From positions 1-27,145 of the forward strand of contig JAAMPI010000735.1 in the NCBI GenBank assembly GCA_013054445.1: 27,145 nucleotides of DNA, read 5' to 3'. The notes under the pieces are model-generated. The model did not search any database, was not told the origin of the DNA, and saw only the letters and a program-made list of their open reading frames with translations. Below are positions 10,946 through 21,976 of the stretch, in pieces; position 1 is the first letter of the stretch; every line of letters begins with the position of its first letter. The stretch comes from Cudoniella acicularis (taxonomy: Eukaryota > Ascomycota > Leotiomycetes > Helotiales > Helotiaceae). The position numbers and the translations under genes were made by a program.

Positions 10946-12776
10946 CTAGTAATATCTCGTAGTACCAGTGCTCCTTGGTCTCTCCCTCTCTCCTCGTTCC
11001 CGGAACCGCGATTGATGGTGCTGATGCCATACTGTCCCGTAACAATCGGGGCAAAAATCGAAGTTCTTGCAATCTTGGCATTCGTACCTTTTATCCTTCA
11101 ACTCGAACTGATTTACATGTTAGCTTCTCCCTAATTAAAATTTAGAAAGGTATAGGGAAATCCAAAAAAAAAAAAAGATGGCGAAAGAGGAGGATCTAAC
11201 TTTTCTGTCGCAATTATCGCACCTCCAGTCCCAATCAGCTGGTTTTGCTTTTTGAGAAGAGAGACTTGAAGGGGATTGAGATGGTCGACGATTAGGAAGA
11301 GAGGATGGCGATAACGAAGGTCGACGACGACGAGCCGAAGAGGAGGAGCGAGAAATACCCGGTGGTTCGCGCTCGATGACTACTACCCGTGCTCCGCTGG
11401 AAGATGGACCGGGAGAGAGGCGTGAGGAAGATGGTGTCTGGTATCCTGTGGAAGTCTCTGAGATATGGTATTCTTCGTGGCCTGGAGGTGAACGGTCGTC
11501 ATAAAACCACTATGTCGATAGAAATTAGCTTTTACGGGTTCCAGCATCAGATATGAGAATCACATACCTGTGCAAGCATCTCTTCAACCCCCGCCTTAGC
11601 ATCCTCCGATGAGAGAACGTTGCTAGCAAACACGCTGTCTTCGTCTTTCTCCTTTCTCTTTTCTTGTTCTAGATCCATTTCCCTCCTTGCCCTCTCTATA
11701 TCGTACTTATACCTATCTTCGTCATCCTCCTTCCTCTTTTTTTCTTCTCCAGGTTCTGCTATCACGATTCTTTCTTTTGTATGGCTTCTCGTGATTCTCG
11801 TCCCGCCCACCTTGTATTCATACTCCACATCATCTCCCCGACTCGAAAACGCTGCCATATTCTGAGGCCGTCCGAATAGGTTCATTGAGAAATACGGACT
11901 CCGCCGCAAATTCTCCAGTGTCGTCTTTTCATTTCTTCCCACCCTCTTTATTGTTCTTTCTCTCGCATAAACTGGTAACTCTGCTTTGAGCCGTTCACGT
12001 CTCCCATGCGTCTGAGAAAGTGGAATTGGGTTCAAAGTAAGTGTTGCTTCATAGCTTACGCCGCCGCCCATGCCGCCAATCGTCACAGGAACCTGCTGCA
12101 TCACACCCGTCCAACTTCCAGTGCTCAGGGTTGGTGCTCCTCCTCCCATATCGAGATCGGACAATCCCAGGTCCCCTTTCGGTCGCTGTGAATTGTCTGG
12201 CCGTGATTCTACTGGCTGTGGTTGTTTTTGCTGCAAGGAAGGAAGCTGGTACATCCACATTGTCGTCATGAACATGAACATATGCTGCACCTGCTTCAAT
12301 TTCTCCTGATATTTCTGGATTTTCTTCTCGTTGCCAAATGCATAGTGAAGACGGACTGAATAGTCCGGTTTTGTGGAGCCTGAGGGGATGAGGGCGTCGA
12401 TGTCTCTTAGTATATCGAAACACTATTTGCTCTCGATCAGTTCCAAACTTGTATACCCTTTCAATTCCAATTTATTCATTTGCACACGAGCTCAGTGACT
12501 ACATAGAAATTGAAGCATTTAAGTACCTACCTGTTCAACTAAATTCTTGGCATCCCGTTGAAATCGCTCTGGAAATTTAATACTCGTTCCAGCCCCATCC
12601 ACACTCTGCGAAAAGACTTCGACAAGTCCAGCAACCATGGTCACATCATTAGCAATTTCGGACATCTTTCTCGGCGCGGAACTGAAAGCTTCGTATCTAT
12701 CTAGTAGGCTTTTGGTGAGTTTGTTAGCAGTATCGAGGAGCCCGACAGCGCCGACGGTTAGCGAAAACGGGTCCAT
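10946..12776 (-). CDS. Fungal STAND-type N-terminal domain protein with C-terminal ZZ zinc finger
   Basis: Four exons: 12776-12531, 12422-11568, 11509-11201 and 11107-10946. All junctions are phase 0 and the product is 523 aa. Donors are GTAGGT, GTATGT and a weak GTTAGA; the last intron has a CTAAC branch site close to its acceptor and a 13-T tract. The start MDPFSLTVGAVGLLDTANKL resembles the helical fungal N-terminal domain of STAND proteins (continuing through about residue 115). The middle is Gly/Pro/Gln-rich, then charged and helical (REMDLEQEKRKEKDEDS, about 335-352). A Ser/Arg-rich linker leads to the ZZ finger: Cys464, Cys467, Cys480, Cys483, Cys489, Cys492 and the His498/His500/His501 cluster, with the core RYECQDCKNFDFCPDCYG. 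ZZ fingers bind peptides such as histone H3 tails or N-degrons. There is no NTPase domain, so it may be an adaptor. Function unknown. The weak donor of intron 3 is the least certain point, but the finger is formed only by that splice. Confidence 0.82.
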
Positions 12777-14115
12777 GGCTCGAGGGGATGAAAGGGGTCC
12801 AGTGAGCCCTGGGATGATTTTGAACGAGAACCTTTTGTGGCAGGACTCACGGATTACAAGGTCGAATAGAGATGAATGCGGTGGACTCAAAAATACTGAT
12901 GACAAGTGTGGCGTGCTTACTGCGGGACAATTCTGACCCCGCACGGCTGTCAGCATCGTGGCGCTATTCATTGCTTTTGACACGCCCCTCCTTCTCCCCC
13001 ATCGCAGCTTCGCTTGAGGCATCCTTTCCTACCTTACTTCGTACAACTCCCTGAAATATTCAAGATTAATATTTAAAGTTATTTCAATAATTCAACTCTT
13101 CTTTAAGTAATCCCACTTCTAACGAAAAGCTGAGTACTGAGCCTAGGTTTTCCAGTCTAATTTTAGATATTGATTGCCCTAACCAATAAACAGCCGCAGC
13201 TGTTCACTAATTCAGAGTGCTGAATCCCCAGAATTTTGGCGCATGATCACTGTCTATTCCACGAACTATGCCGTCGCCCCAAACACCCCAAAAGCATTAA
13301 ATAACAAAGGAATTAAAGGGCTAGCTAATTTGATAGAATAAAAGAAATATATATTAATTTACTCCTTTTATTTGTTGTGTTATTTAAGAGCAGTAATCAC
13401 GATTGTTTTTTTGAAGTGGTGAGGTGTTGAAATGGTGCGGACGAACGCGGGCGGAGAGCGCTACATGAATAGTTAGAATAACATGGAGGGAGTTACCTGG
13501 AATTACTTTGTGGTGTTCTTGATTATTTGGAATTTAAGCTAAGAAATAAAATCAATTCGGTGGTATGTTTGATTTTAAATACTTCACGATTGTATCGTAT
13601 TTTGTGAGACAAATTGATAAAAAAGTGTCAAGAGGAAAATCAAGTCCGAAGAGATACGGACTGCGATTTTAGCAGATGCTCTTGAAAACTTGCTAGGAAT
13701 TTACGCTTATTCCAAACTCATGGTCTAAGTATAAATAGGAGCAAGAAAAACGATACGTTCATTTCAGATATCGGTGCTCTTTTCGTGGAAAGAGAGTTTT
13801 CGAACTTTAAAAGGGAAAAGAGCATATGATGTCTGACCAGGCCGCTGGACCATGGTTACTTAGCACCGCCTCACCTCCAGAGCTTAGTTGAGTGGCGAAC
13901 TTCCATCAGCGTCTGACAGCAACCTAATGCAGGGGCCCGGGCCGCGCCCTTAGCCTGCAGGTCTGAATGACTGGACCGTGGCTCTGTTGTGGCGGTCACA
14001 AGAGATGTCTATCGAAAGTAATAAATGAGACAAAAAGACCTCGTTGAAGTATAAGACTTCGAGGTGCGTGGACCTTTTCTTCACCGCTAGAACTATCGTT
14101 TACCACTGAGCCAAA
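12777..14115. other. Divergent intergenic region, AT-rich with a GC-rich island
   Basis: About 1.3 kb between the divergently transcribed ZZ and DUF6601-like genes. It is strongly AT-rich at about 13050-13800 and has a GC-rich island at about 13840-13990 that includes GGGGCCCGGGCC. No coding frame is supported. An upstream in-frame extension of the ZZ gene (to 13022) is open but lacks domain similarity. Confidence 0.5.
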
Positions 14116-15163
14116 ATGGACACCAAATACGAGAAAAAAAAGCATCGAAGAAACGGAAAGCAAAATAATTATTCCCTTCTCCAAATCGCACGAACTGTAC
14201 ACCAAACTCAGTATCTCAAAGTTCGGGACGGAACTCACTAGGGCTGCACCCGAACTCCAGAATACTCTCCCAAAAAACACTCTTCCCTCCTACCCACGAA
14301 TCGAACTCAGCGACCTCTCAGCCCTCACCCCATTCCTCAAAAAAGAACTCACAACGCCAGATTTAAACACCTTCCACCCACATCTCTGGAAAGTCGGCAC
14401 ACAATCCAGCTCTCACATCTCAACACTTACATCACAAGCCGTCCGTCAAAGAGAAATCATCGTCACAGAAAATCCAGAATTGCACCTCGTGTGGATCTAC
14501 GAAATCGTGTACATCAAGCCCATCCCGAGATATTTACTCTCGCATGCATTTTGGGAGTTCTACCTTACCAGCGAATCGAGTCCCCTTTCTGCCGAAGAGA
14601 AAACAGAAATAGGAAACGCAGCCCGAGGATTCCTTCGAACATACGCCTACCTCGTACGGCACAAATCAGATTTCATAATCGCCAAAAAGCATAATTTGAT
14701 TCCTCGGAAAATCCGACATTCAGAATTCATCAACTTTATCATGCGCTTCGAGAACCTCCAAGACTCAGACGTGTCTCTGCGCTACGGATTCGGTGAGCTG
14801 CGCCTCACGCGCCTGAACCTCTGGTCGCCATTTGCACTAGGTCGATGGGAGTTTCACCGACACGAAAAGCAGTACGCGGCGTACTTTGCGCGCTTTTACG
14901 CGCCGGTGCTGTTTGTCTTTGGGGTTTTCGCGACGCTGTTGAATGCCATGCAGGTGGGGTTGGCGGTGCAGGGTGTGCAGGCTTCTGAGACGTCATGGGC
15001 GGCTTTCATGGATGTGTGTAAGATTTTCTCTGTCGTGACGATTTTTGCCGTCGTGTTGGTGGTGGTATTTCTTGCGTTTTTGTTTCTGGTTAATGGGGTG
15101 AGGGAACTGGTGTTTGCGCTCGTGGATAAGTTTCGTAAGGGGAGGGCGCGTCGAAATTCGTAG
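14116..15163 (+). CDS. DUF6601-like membrane protein (family often mislabelled subtilisin-like protease); one apparent frameshift near the N-terminus
   Basis: Unknown function. The ATG at 14116 sits in a good context (CCAAAATGG) but its frame runs MDTKYEKKK into an eight-A run (14134-14141) and diverges. With seven A it continues in the long frame: SIEETESKIIIPF, then IELSDLSALTPFLKKEL, DLNTFHPHLWKVG, REIIVTENPELHLVW and KPIPRYLLSHAFWEFYL, the conserved pattern I recall for DUF6601. The long frame has no upstream Met before a stop, which supports the correction. Later blocks are GFLRTYAYLVRHKSDFIIAK and DVSLRYGFGELRLTRLNLW. Two C-terminal TM helices follow (FYAPVLFVFGVFATLLNAMQ and IFSVVTIFAVVLVVVFLAF), then a basic tail. 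Length about 348 aa. No protease motif is present. An unseen upstream exon is the alternative to a base error. Confidence 0.72.
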
Positions 15164-15596
15164 ATTCTATAGATAAATTTGAGATGTTTTTTCTTGGATG
15201 ATTTGTTGTAGTGTTCAGTGTGCTGCAGGACGGAGAGAGACAGGTTTCTCTAAGCGCTGTGAACTTGCCCGCTCCAATGGGATGACCCCCTGAGATTCAT
15301 GGCTGCGGCCACACTTCTGACCCGGCAGCTTGGATAGCAGCCTGCCAGCCGAGTCGGCGACCCCGTCCAATGCTGTGAAGCAAGGCCGATTCCCATGTCT
15401 TGTCGGCATGGCGCATGAAGGGGTCAGGCAATCGAGCACTGCCTTCTCGTTGCCTGCCTCGAGGCTTTGCGAAATGGCAGATTCTCGAAACTTTGTGGTA
15501 TTTTCTCTGAGTGTACCCAGAAGAGAATCACTTCTTTTCAAAGCTTCGTCGTGAGATATGTTCCAAATTCGTGAAGATTCTTGAAGGAGAGTCGTA
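15164..15596. other. Upstream region of the NLR gene
   Basis: About 430 bases, mixed composition, richer in GC at 15225-15470. No gene is supported; open frames 15215-15541 (-) and 15330-15554 (+) mirror each other and match nothing. Confidence 0.5.
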
Positions 15597-18500
15597 ATGG
15601 TAACTTTCTACCTAAGATTGATACCCTTGAGGTTTCGAGCTAACTCTTATGTCGAGATAGAAAAACGAGAACTATCCAAATTTGACGCAAGTGTGGCCCG
15701 AATCGGTCGATAATCGCTTCCAAGATGATTTTGATGTGGAGTAAGTAAATAATTCCAGAGTGAGGTGCAAATCCGGAAGACTGACTCTTTTTTAGAATTA
15801 TTGCGGTCCATGGCCTTGGAGCGAAACCTGCGACAACCTGGGTGAAGAACGACGTGAACTGGTTGAGCCACAAAGACATGCTTCCCGCAAAGGTCCCGAA
15901 AGCACGGATCTGGACATTCAACTTCGTGTCGAACTGGCTTGGAGAAGGCCCTTTGCAGCGTCTGCCTGGACTCGGAAGAAGCCTCATCGAATTCGTGAGA
16001 AAAAAAGCATGCGATGGTCGTCCGATTATATTCTTGGCACATAGTTTTGGTGGCATTGTTGTGGCTCAGGCTTTGAGTTTGTGCCAACAGGAGAATCCGT
16101 CCTCAGACGTTCTAAAATTGACAACCGGTGCAATATTTTTGGGAACTCCATTCCACGGGAGTCACGGGATCTCCATGGCTCGAGTTGCTACTCAAGTGTT
16201 TGCTGCTTTTGGGGCTGACTCTTCCACCACTCTTTTAGACTGTTTGACTCCAGGCTCAGAAACTCTCGAGACACTTACGAGCGAATTCAGCTCTCTCGCT
16301 GAGGAGAAGGAGCTCCTGGTTTTCTGTTTTTGGGAACAGATGAAACAGCCGATTATAAAGAAGAAAGGATTTAGAAAGATGTCGAGAAAACTGATTGTGC
16401 CGGAAGAAATGGCTTCTCTGGTCCAGAAAGGCCCGAGGAACTTTCCTTTGATGACAACGCATACCGAAATGAACGAGTTTGATGATGCGAATAACGGCAA
16501 CTTCTTCCTTATAACTGAAAAACTCGAGGAACTGGTCCAAAATGGTCCTCGGCAACTCAGACTTCGACGTCCAGCTTTATTCTTGGTACCTTATTTACCA
16601 AATCCAGACTTCATTGGCCGAGAAGATATAATAAACGCAATCAAAAATACTGTTCAATTTGGCCAGGGATCGCAGATTCGGCAAGGCTTATACGGACTTG
16701 GAGGAATAGGAAAAACGCAAATAGTGACGAGATACGCTTATTCGGTCAAAGATGACTTTGCGAAAGAGAGAATCTCCATCTTTTTCATCCACGTGGGAAA
16801 CCGCGAGCGATTTTTTGAGTCCTACACGAAACTGGCAAAAATGGCTGGAATAAAGGTTCCCATGAACGATGGGGTTGGAAATTTTCGACTCGTTGCAGAT
16901 TGGCTGATGGATCCGGACAATGGGCGCTGGCTCATGATACTTGACAACGCTGATGACGCGGACCTCTTTCAACAAAGCTCTGGCTTATTGGAATACATTC
17001 CAAAATGCGACCATGGCTCCATAATAATTACTTCCAGGGTTATGAAACTTTCCATCCAGTTGGCAGGGGCGAGATATTCAATCCCCGTTGACATAATGGG
17101 ACTGGAAGATTGTCGAAGGCTTCTTAGGAAAATCATTCCAGTTGGCCTCTTGGCTGACGACGATTACACCTTGGACAAGCTCATATCTGCTCTGGGTAAC
17201 ATCCCACTGGCACTTACGCAGGCCGCTACTTATATGACTCTCAATACCATGCAAGCACGGGTATATCTCAAACTGTGGAATAAATACGAAGAGTCGCGGA
17301 TTAAACTTCTCGGGGGGGAGGAGGGAGGCACAGACCAGGATCATGCCCAGAATAAGGTTGCAACAACTTGGGTAATTTCATTCAACCAAATCAAGGAAAA
17401 GGATCAAGTCGCAGCTGACATTTTGGCTTCTATGAGTTTTCTTGACCGGCAAGACATCCCCCAAGGACTTATCCCTAGAGACAAGACAACGACGACCCGA
17501 ATGCAATTTGAAGAGTCTTTAGGCACACTGCAAAGTTATTCAATGATAAAGGCAAGCTCAGGAGACAACACATTCAATATGCACGCCTTGATTCAGGTCT
17601 CAACGCGCAGATGGATAAGCAAAATGAACTTGGAAACCGCATCTTTCATAAGAGTTCTTCAGTGGGTTTCATTGAGTTTGCCTCAGAACCGTCGGAGATT
17701 TTGGGGATATTATGCGCGATGTCTACCTCATGCACTTTCGGTGCTTCAACATGTGGATGATATATTTCCTACTCGAGAGGGCGAAGAACTAGTGGAGAAC
17801 AGAAAACCCGGTCCCGTCAATATTTTTCCTGACAATGATTATGAAGAGGTGAAGTTATGCGAGTTTTTGGTACTTCGGAAAATTGCAATATACGAGGAGT
17901 CCCAAGGCCATTATGAGGAAAGCGGGAATCTCCGATTTAAAGCATTGGTAATGTCAGAAAGAGTTTGGGGTTATAAGCATGGGATTGCACTTACTGCTTT
18001 GCAAGAATGTGCGCTTGGAGCAACCAAGCTAGGATTTTACGACGAAGCTATGGACGTTTTCCTTGAACTCCGCGAAAGCACGCAGCAAGTATTTGGCGAT
18101 GATTCCGCTGAATATTTGGTGACATTGCAAAACTTGGCGATGATGTATACCCTCAAGGGTATGGTAAAAGAAGCCGATTCTCTCAAGCTTGAAATCTGGA
18201 CAAAATGTGGGGAAGTTCGTAGCGAGAACGATTTACTTGCACTGCGAGCATTGTTAGAATGGGGTGAAGCAAAGTGGAGAATGGGCGATAAACAAGAAGG
18301 TTTCGACGCGGTCTCTCAGGTTGTGTTTACTTTGGAGAGCTACCAACCGGAACCGCTATGTATTACAGCAAAAGAGGCCCTGGCGCATTTCGCCCACGAA
18401 TGCGGCGACATTGACGAGGAAATCTCATTGCGATATGACATATGGAAGGCGAAAGAATTTAACTTCGGCGCAGACCATGAACGGACTGTCGATGCAATGG

Positions 18501-18724
18501 CGGCTCGAATCCCCCTCTACCGCAGCGTGGGAAATATGCGTAAAGCATACGACTTGTGCAAACAAGTGCTAGAAGCGAGAAGGAAGAGTTTAGGGGACAA
18601 TCACTCGAAAACTAAAGCCATTCTTGAGGTCTTCAACCAACTAGAGCGGCCGAAGCCAATGTGGTGGGAGGTCATTCCGTACGCAGAACTAAATGCCTTG
18701 CGGAAAATAATGAACAGCACATAA
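15597..18724 (+). CDS. NLR-like STAND protein: alpha/beta hydrolase, NB-ARC, TPR-like repeats
   Basis: Fungal NLR-type receptor, probably cytosolic, of the kind linked to non-self recognition and programmed cell death. Exons 15597-15599 (ATG only), 15661-15740 and 15796-18724; introns 15600-15660 (GTAACT, branch GCTAAC) and 15741-15795 (GTAAGT, branch CTGAC). Product 1003 aa. Residues about 28-260 are an alpha/beta hydrolase: EIIAVHGLGAKPATTW (oxyanion region), nucleophile elbow FLAHSFGG (Ser111; the first Gly of GxSxG is Ala), IFLGTPFHGS and a candidate catalytic His250. The NB-ARC domain begins at about residue 300 with FIGRE, Walker A GLGGIGKT (330-335), Walker B RWLMILDNADD (407-411), SIIITSR, and GNIPLALTQAA (494-503, GLPL-type). 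A winged-helix region follows, then helical TPR-like repeats (about 700-980; for example LQNLAMMYTLKGMVKEADSL). The frame is intact with no stop. Its ligand is unknown. The alternative GTG start at 15842 would delete the conserved HGLG motif. Confidence 0.9.
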
Positions 18725-19173
18725 CAAACGTAATTAACAATGGAACTATTTGAAAATTCTTTCCTTCAATGAGAAATAATCCGTAGGCCATAATTTGTAA
18801 CAAACCAAAATAAAATCCGGATCAAAAGTCAGGGCGTTACCGGGGTAGTATTGTCGCGTCTACTTAACTTAAGTACGGTACTTCGCCTTCGATCTTTCAC
18901 TATGAGAGGAAAAATCAGACGATAGGATCAAAGTTCTCGAAGGTAAAGGTTATTTCCAATTCTAAGGTTGGTGTTACAACAACGTTCCGCACCAGCTGGG
19001 GTGAATTCATTTGCACAATACCTAGTTACTAATCTTTCTTAGTCGGATCATTGACTTACCCTTCACCGCCTTTCTTTTCTGCCAGGAAAAGTTGTGCATT
19101 GATCTTGTGTGAAAATATCCCCACGAAATCCTTTCTCCTCTAACTTTTCGAACTCGCATTACAATATCAAAAC
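18725..19173. other. Intergenic region between NLR gene and MAK16
   Basis: About 450 bases with the NLR 3' flank and MAK16 promoter. No gene or strong motif seen. Confidence 0.5.
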
Positions 19174-20228
19174 ATGTCTTCTGACGAGATAGTATGGCAA
19201 GTTATCAACCAACAATTCTGCTCCTTCAAACTCAAGTTTGTTCTCCGCACCCGCATCGATGTCTCAAACTCACAGTGCACAGGACCACGAAGGAGAAAAA
19301 CTTCTGTCGCAACGAGTACAATGTGACCGGTCTCTGCAATAGGCAGTCATGTCCACTTGCGAATTCTCGATATGCCACAGTCCGCGCCAATCCCGATACA
19401 GGAACTCTTTACCTCTACATGAAGACGATCGAGCGCGCGCACATGCCATCCAAGCTATGGGAGAGGATAAAGCTGTCACAAAATTACACGAAGGCTCTTC
19501 AACAAGTGGATGAACGATTGATATATTGGCCGAAGTTCCTTATTCACAAATGCAAGCAAAGGCTCACCAGGTTGACACAAGTGAATATCCGCATGAGGAG
19601 ATTGGCGAAAGAAGATGAGAGGCTGGGAGAGAAGCTCGTGCCAAAGCTTGCGCCAAAAGTTAGGAGACGAGAGGAGACCAGAGAGAGAAAAGCAGAGGCT
19701 GCTGCAAAGGTTGAGAGGGCTATCGAAAGGGAGCTGATCGAGAGGTTGCGCAGTGGAGCTTATGGCGATCAGCCTCTGAATGTCAGCGAAGCTATCTGGA
19801 AGAAAGTTCTCAAGGGATTAGAGCGAGGGGGCGAGGGCACAAGGGACGAGGATTTGGATGAGGGCATTGAAGAAGAGCTTGAGAATGAGAATGAGGGCGA
19901 ATACGAGGATGAGGAGGGTGTTGGTGACGTGGAGTATGTCAGCGATCTCGGGGAGGATGAGGATGAGTTGGCAGATCTAGAGGATTGGTTGGGCAGTGAG
20001 GCAGAGGTCACAACTGGCGATGAGAAGGATGAAGACAGCGAGAGTGAAAGCAGTGAAGGAGAAGATGCTACGAAGACCACGGCGGGTATAAAGAGGAAGA
20101 AGGGTCCCGTCTCCCAGAAGAAAACGAAGAAATTTCCAAGAAGGGGGATCGAGATTGAGAAACCAAGAATGGAGATCGAGTACGAGGAAGAGGTTGAGAC
20201 TGTTCATCGACAATTGGCACGGGCTTGA
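19174..20228 (+). CDS. MAK16: MAK16 ribosome biogenesis protein
   Basis: Nucleolar protein needed for 60S subunit (25S/5.8S pre-rRNA) maturation. Two exons, 19174-19235 and 19283-20228, with a 47-base intron (GTTTGT donor, CACAG acceptor). The splice restores the highly conserved start: [20 protein letters not shown], then [35 protein letters not shown] and [20 protein letters not shown]. The Cys residues in the first 50 positions are the family's metal-binding-like set. [20 protein letters not shown] and [12 protein letters not shown] complete the MAK16 domain. The C-terminus is acidic (about residues 215-300) and ends in a basic stretch ([18 protein letters not shown]), likely a nuclear/nucleolar signal. 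Length 335 aa, typical. An in-frame reading that begins at 19194 without the splice lacks the conserved start and should be discarded. Confidence 0.97.
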
Positions 20229-20728
20229 TTCTTGGGAAATGGGTGAAGCGTAGAGTTCTGGCACGGCGTGGCTATTGCATTGTATTTCCAAAAAGGGCAT
20301 ATGCGCTTCTAGTGCACAAATACGTTCATGATTAAATCGAGTGCTATATGCAAAATTGAATGCTAAGATGCTAAGAAAAACAACTAGTTTCTGAATTGCA
20401 GGTAAAGATTCATGGTTTTTTGAAAACTGTTGCCCTGAACTCCCCACTGTGTTGTAAGATTACTTCGTATTCGTAGCATTTTTAGGTGAGTAGGGCCTGA
20501 GGCAAGACTGCACTAACCTTAGTGGGGTCGGGAATGCGAAACATGTGTCGACAACCACCACATCGCCATTGCCATCGCCATCTCTCTTTGTCTTTTCATT
20601 TGCCCACACAACAACAAAAACTTCCTACTAAGATCCCGACCCTAGGGTGATAGTACCGCTCCAACCAATCTACGAGCCTCGTTTGTCAGAACCAGCCGAT
20701 TCACTGCCGACGCCAGTGTAACAACACC
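20229..20728. other. Intergenic region between MAK16 and Mso1-like gene
   Basis: About 500 bases. A short GCCATC/GCCATT microsatellite lies at about 20560-20582. No gene supported. Confidence 0.5.
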
Positions 20729-21583
20729 ATGTCTTCCTACCTCGGGTCTATCAAGGACGCTTTCACGGGCGCTGTCAAAAAAACCTCCAACGTGTTGCAA
20801 GGCGCTTTCACCGGCGAGGGTGAGATCGATGGCGACACCATAAACGAGACTCACCTTGGAACAATCCTCGTAAAATACTACCAGGAAAAAAATATAACAA
20901 AAGAAAAGTGGCCTCAGTGGCTTCCCCCCAATCCTAAGCACAGCACCGAGCCGCCATCGTCGGAAAATGTTGTCGGTGCTGAATATGGCGTTGGCATGCA
21001 AATAGCATCGTCCAAAAATGTCGAGTGGAACACACTCTGGGAACCGGCACCGCAGGCGCCGCAGAATCCTCAAGGTTATCAATCACGACGCACAGGTCCG
21101 AACTCTCAACAACCAAACCGAAACTTCTCCGATTCTAGATCACAAGCTCCGCAGAAGCCACAGGCAATACCCCGACCATTGCCTAGTCAGAAGGTTAGCA
21201 GCTATCAGAAAACAAACCAGAGTGCATACGGGAACAACACAACAGCCCCCGCAGTAATTCCAACCAAAGAAAGACTGAAGGGCAAATTCGGAGGAACGAG
21301 ACCTACATCTTCAAGATCTGCGTCAAGTCAGAATTCATCTGCGTCAATGCAGAACTCTTACAACTCCGGGGGTGGAGGCAATTATGAGGATAAATTTGCT
21401 CCGGCAGACGATAAACCTTTTCTGGGAGCCTCGGCACCGTGGGCCAACAATGACAGCGAATTTACGGGCGCAGGATATGACGATAGGTACGATAGGGTCG
21501 ACAATGTGCGAAGTGGAGGAGGAAGGGTAGCAGCTGGAAGTCGTGGTCCTGGGCTTCCCAGCGGACCAAGAGGCAGGAGGTAG
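20729..21583 (+). CDS. MSO1: Mso1-like Sec1-binding exocytosis protein
   Basis: Mso1 binds Sec1 and membranes and acts in SNARE-mediated fusion of secretory vesicles at the plasma membrane. Single exon, 284 aa. The N-terminal block (about 1-65) is the Sec1-binding region: SSYLGSIKDAFTGAVKKTSN, then GEGEIDGDTINETHLGTILV, KYYQEKNITKEKWPQWLPPN; amphipathic start, GEIDGDT and VLVKYY-type motif are the family's marks. The rest is low-complexity, rich in Ser, Gln, Pro, Asn and Gly (about 100-284), disordered, with a C-terminal Gly/Arg-rich end (SRGPGLPSGPRGRR). One 21-residue stretch ending at a Pro-Ser-Pro type patch could be phosphorylated. The frame is intact. Filamentous-fungal Mso1-like proteins share little beyond the N-terminal block, so the orthology to yeast MSO1 is inferred from that block alone. 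Confidence 0.83.
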   Translation: MSSYLGSIKDAFTGAVKKTSNVLQGAFTGEGEIDGDTINETHLGTILVKYYQEKNITKEKWPQWLPPNPKHSTEPPSSENVVGAEYGVGMQIASSKNVEWNTLWEPAPQAPQNPQGYQSRRTGPNSQQPNRNFSDSRSQAPQKPQAIPRPLPSQKVSSYQKTNQSAYGNNTTAPAVIPTKERLKGKFGGTRPTSSRSASSQNSSASMQNSYNSGGGGNYEDKFAPADDKPFLGASAPWANNDSEFTGAGYDDRYDRVDNVRSGGGRVAAGSRGPGLPSGPRGRR

Positions 21584-21976
21584 AGGGAAGCAAGAGGTGG
21601 ATGACTTCCGAATTTTGTGCGGGAAATTCACACACACGGTTTACTTATATAAATATGCTGCTCGGCTTGGAGTTGGGGAGTTAATTTGGCTTTGGTCTCA
21701 TGGCAGAAGAGCAGGCTCTGTTAATTCGCAACATGCCTCCTTTAATGAAACACCACGTTATTTCACTGCAAATCCTCCGTTCACAACCCAGCGATTTCAA
21801 TGCGACCAATACAATGTCATGAAATAACAACCTGCCTCTCAACACCAGCTGGACAGCCTCTGTTTTGTCTCAGGCGTGCTGCAAGCCAAGCACAGCCTCC
21901 CTCAGCCAGTCAAATCTTCACATCGTCCAGGAAATTTGTATCCTCTTCTCATTCTTCAATTCGCCTAGCTAAAGCA
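21584..21976. other. Intergenic region between Mso1-like and HET genes
   Basis: About 390 bases; the HET-gene reading frame stays open upstream to 21800 but without Met context or domain similarity, so this is taken as 5' UTR/promoter. Confidence 0.5.

Noticed and set aside
10812..11081. Minus-strand 89-aa ORF (contains EHWYYEILL)
   Set aside because: Overlaps the last ZZ exon in another frame; the finger residues are in the spliced frame, which stops at 10946-10948.
14295..14320. CGAATCGAACT resembling the complement of a tRNA T-loop
   Set aside because: Lies inside the DUF6601-like coding region and no acceptor or anticodon arm can be built around it.
15842..18724. NLR starting at the GTG at 15842 in one exon
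   Set aside because: Fungal genes start at ATG, and this would remove the conserved HGLG part of the hydrolase that splicing provides.
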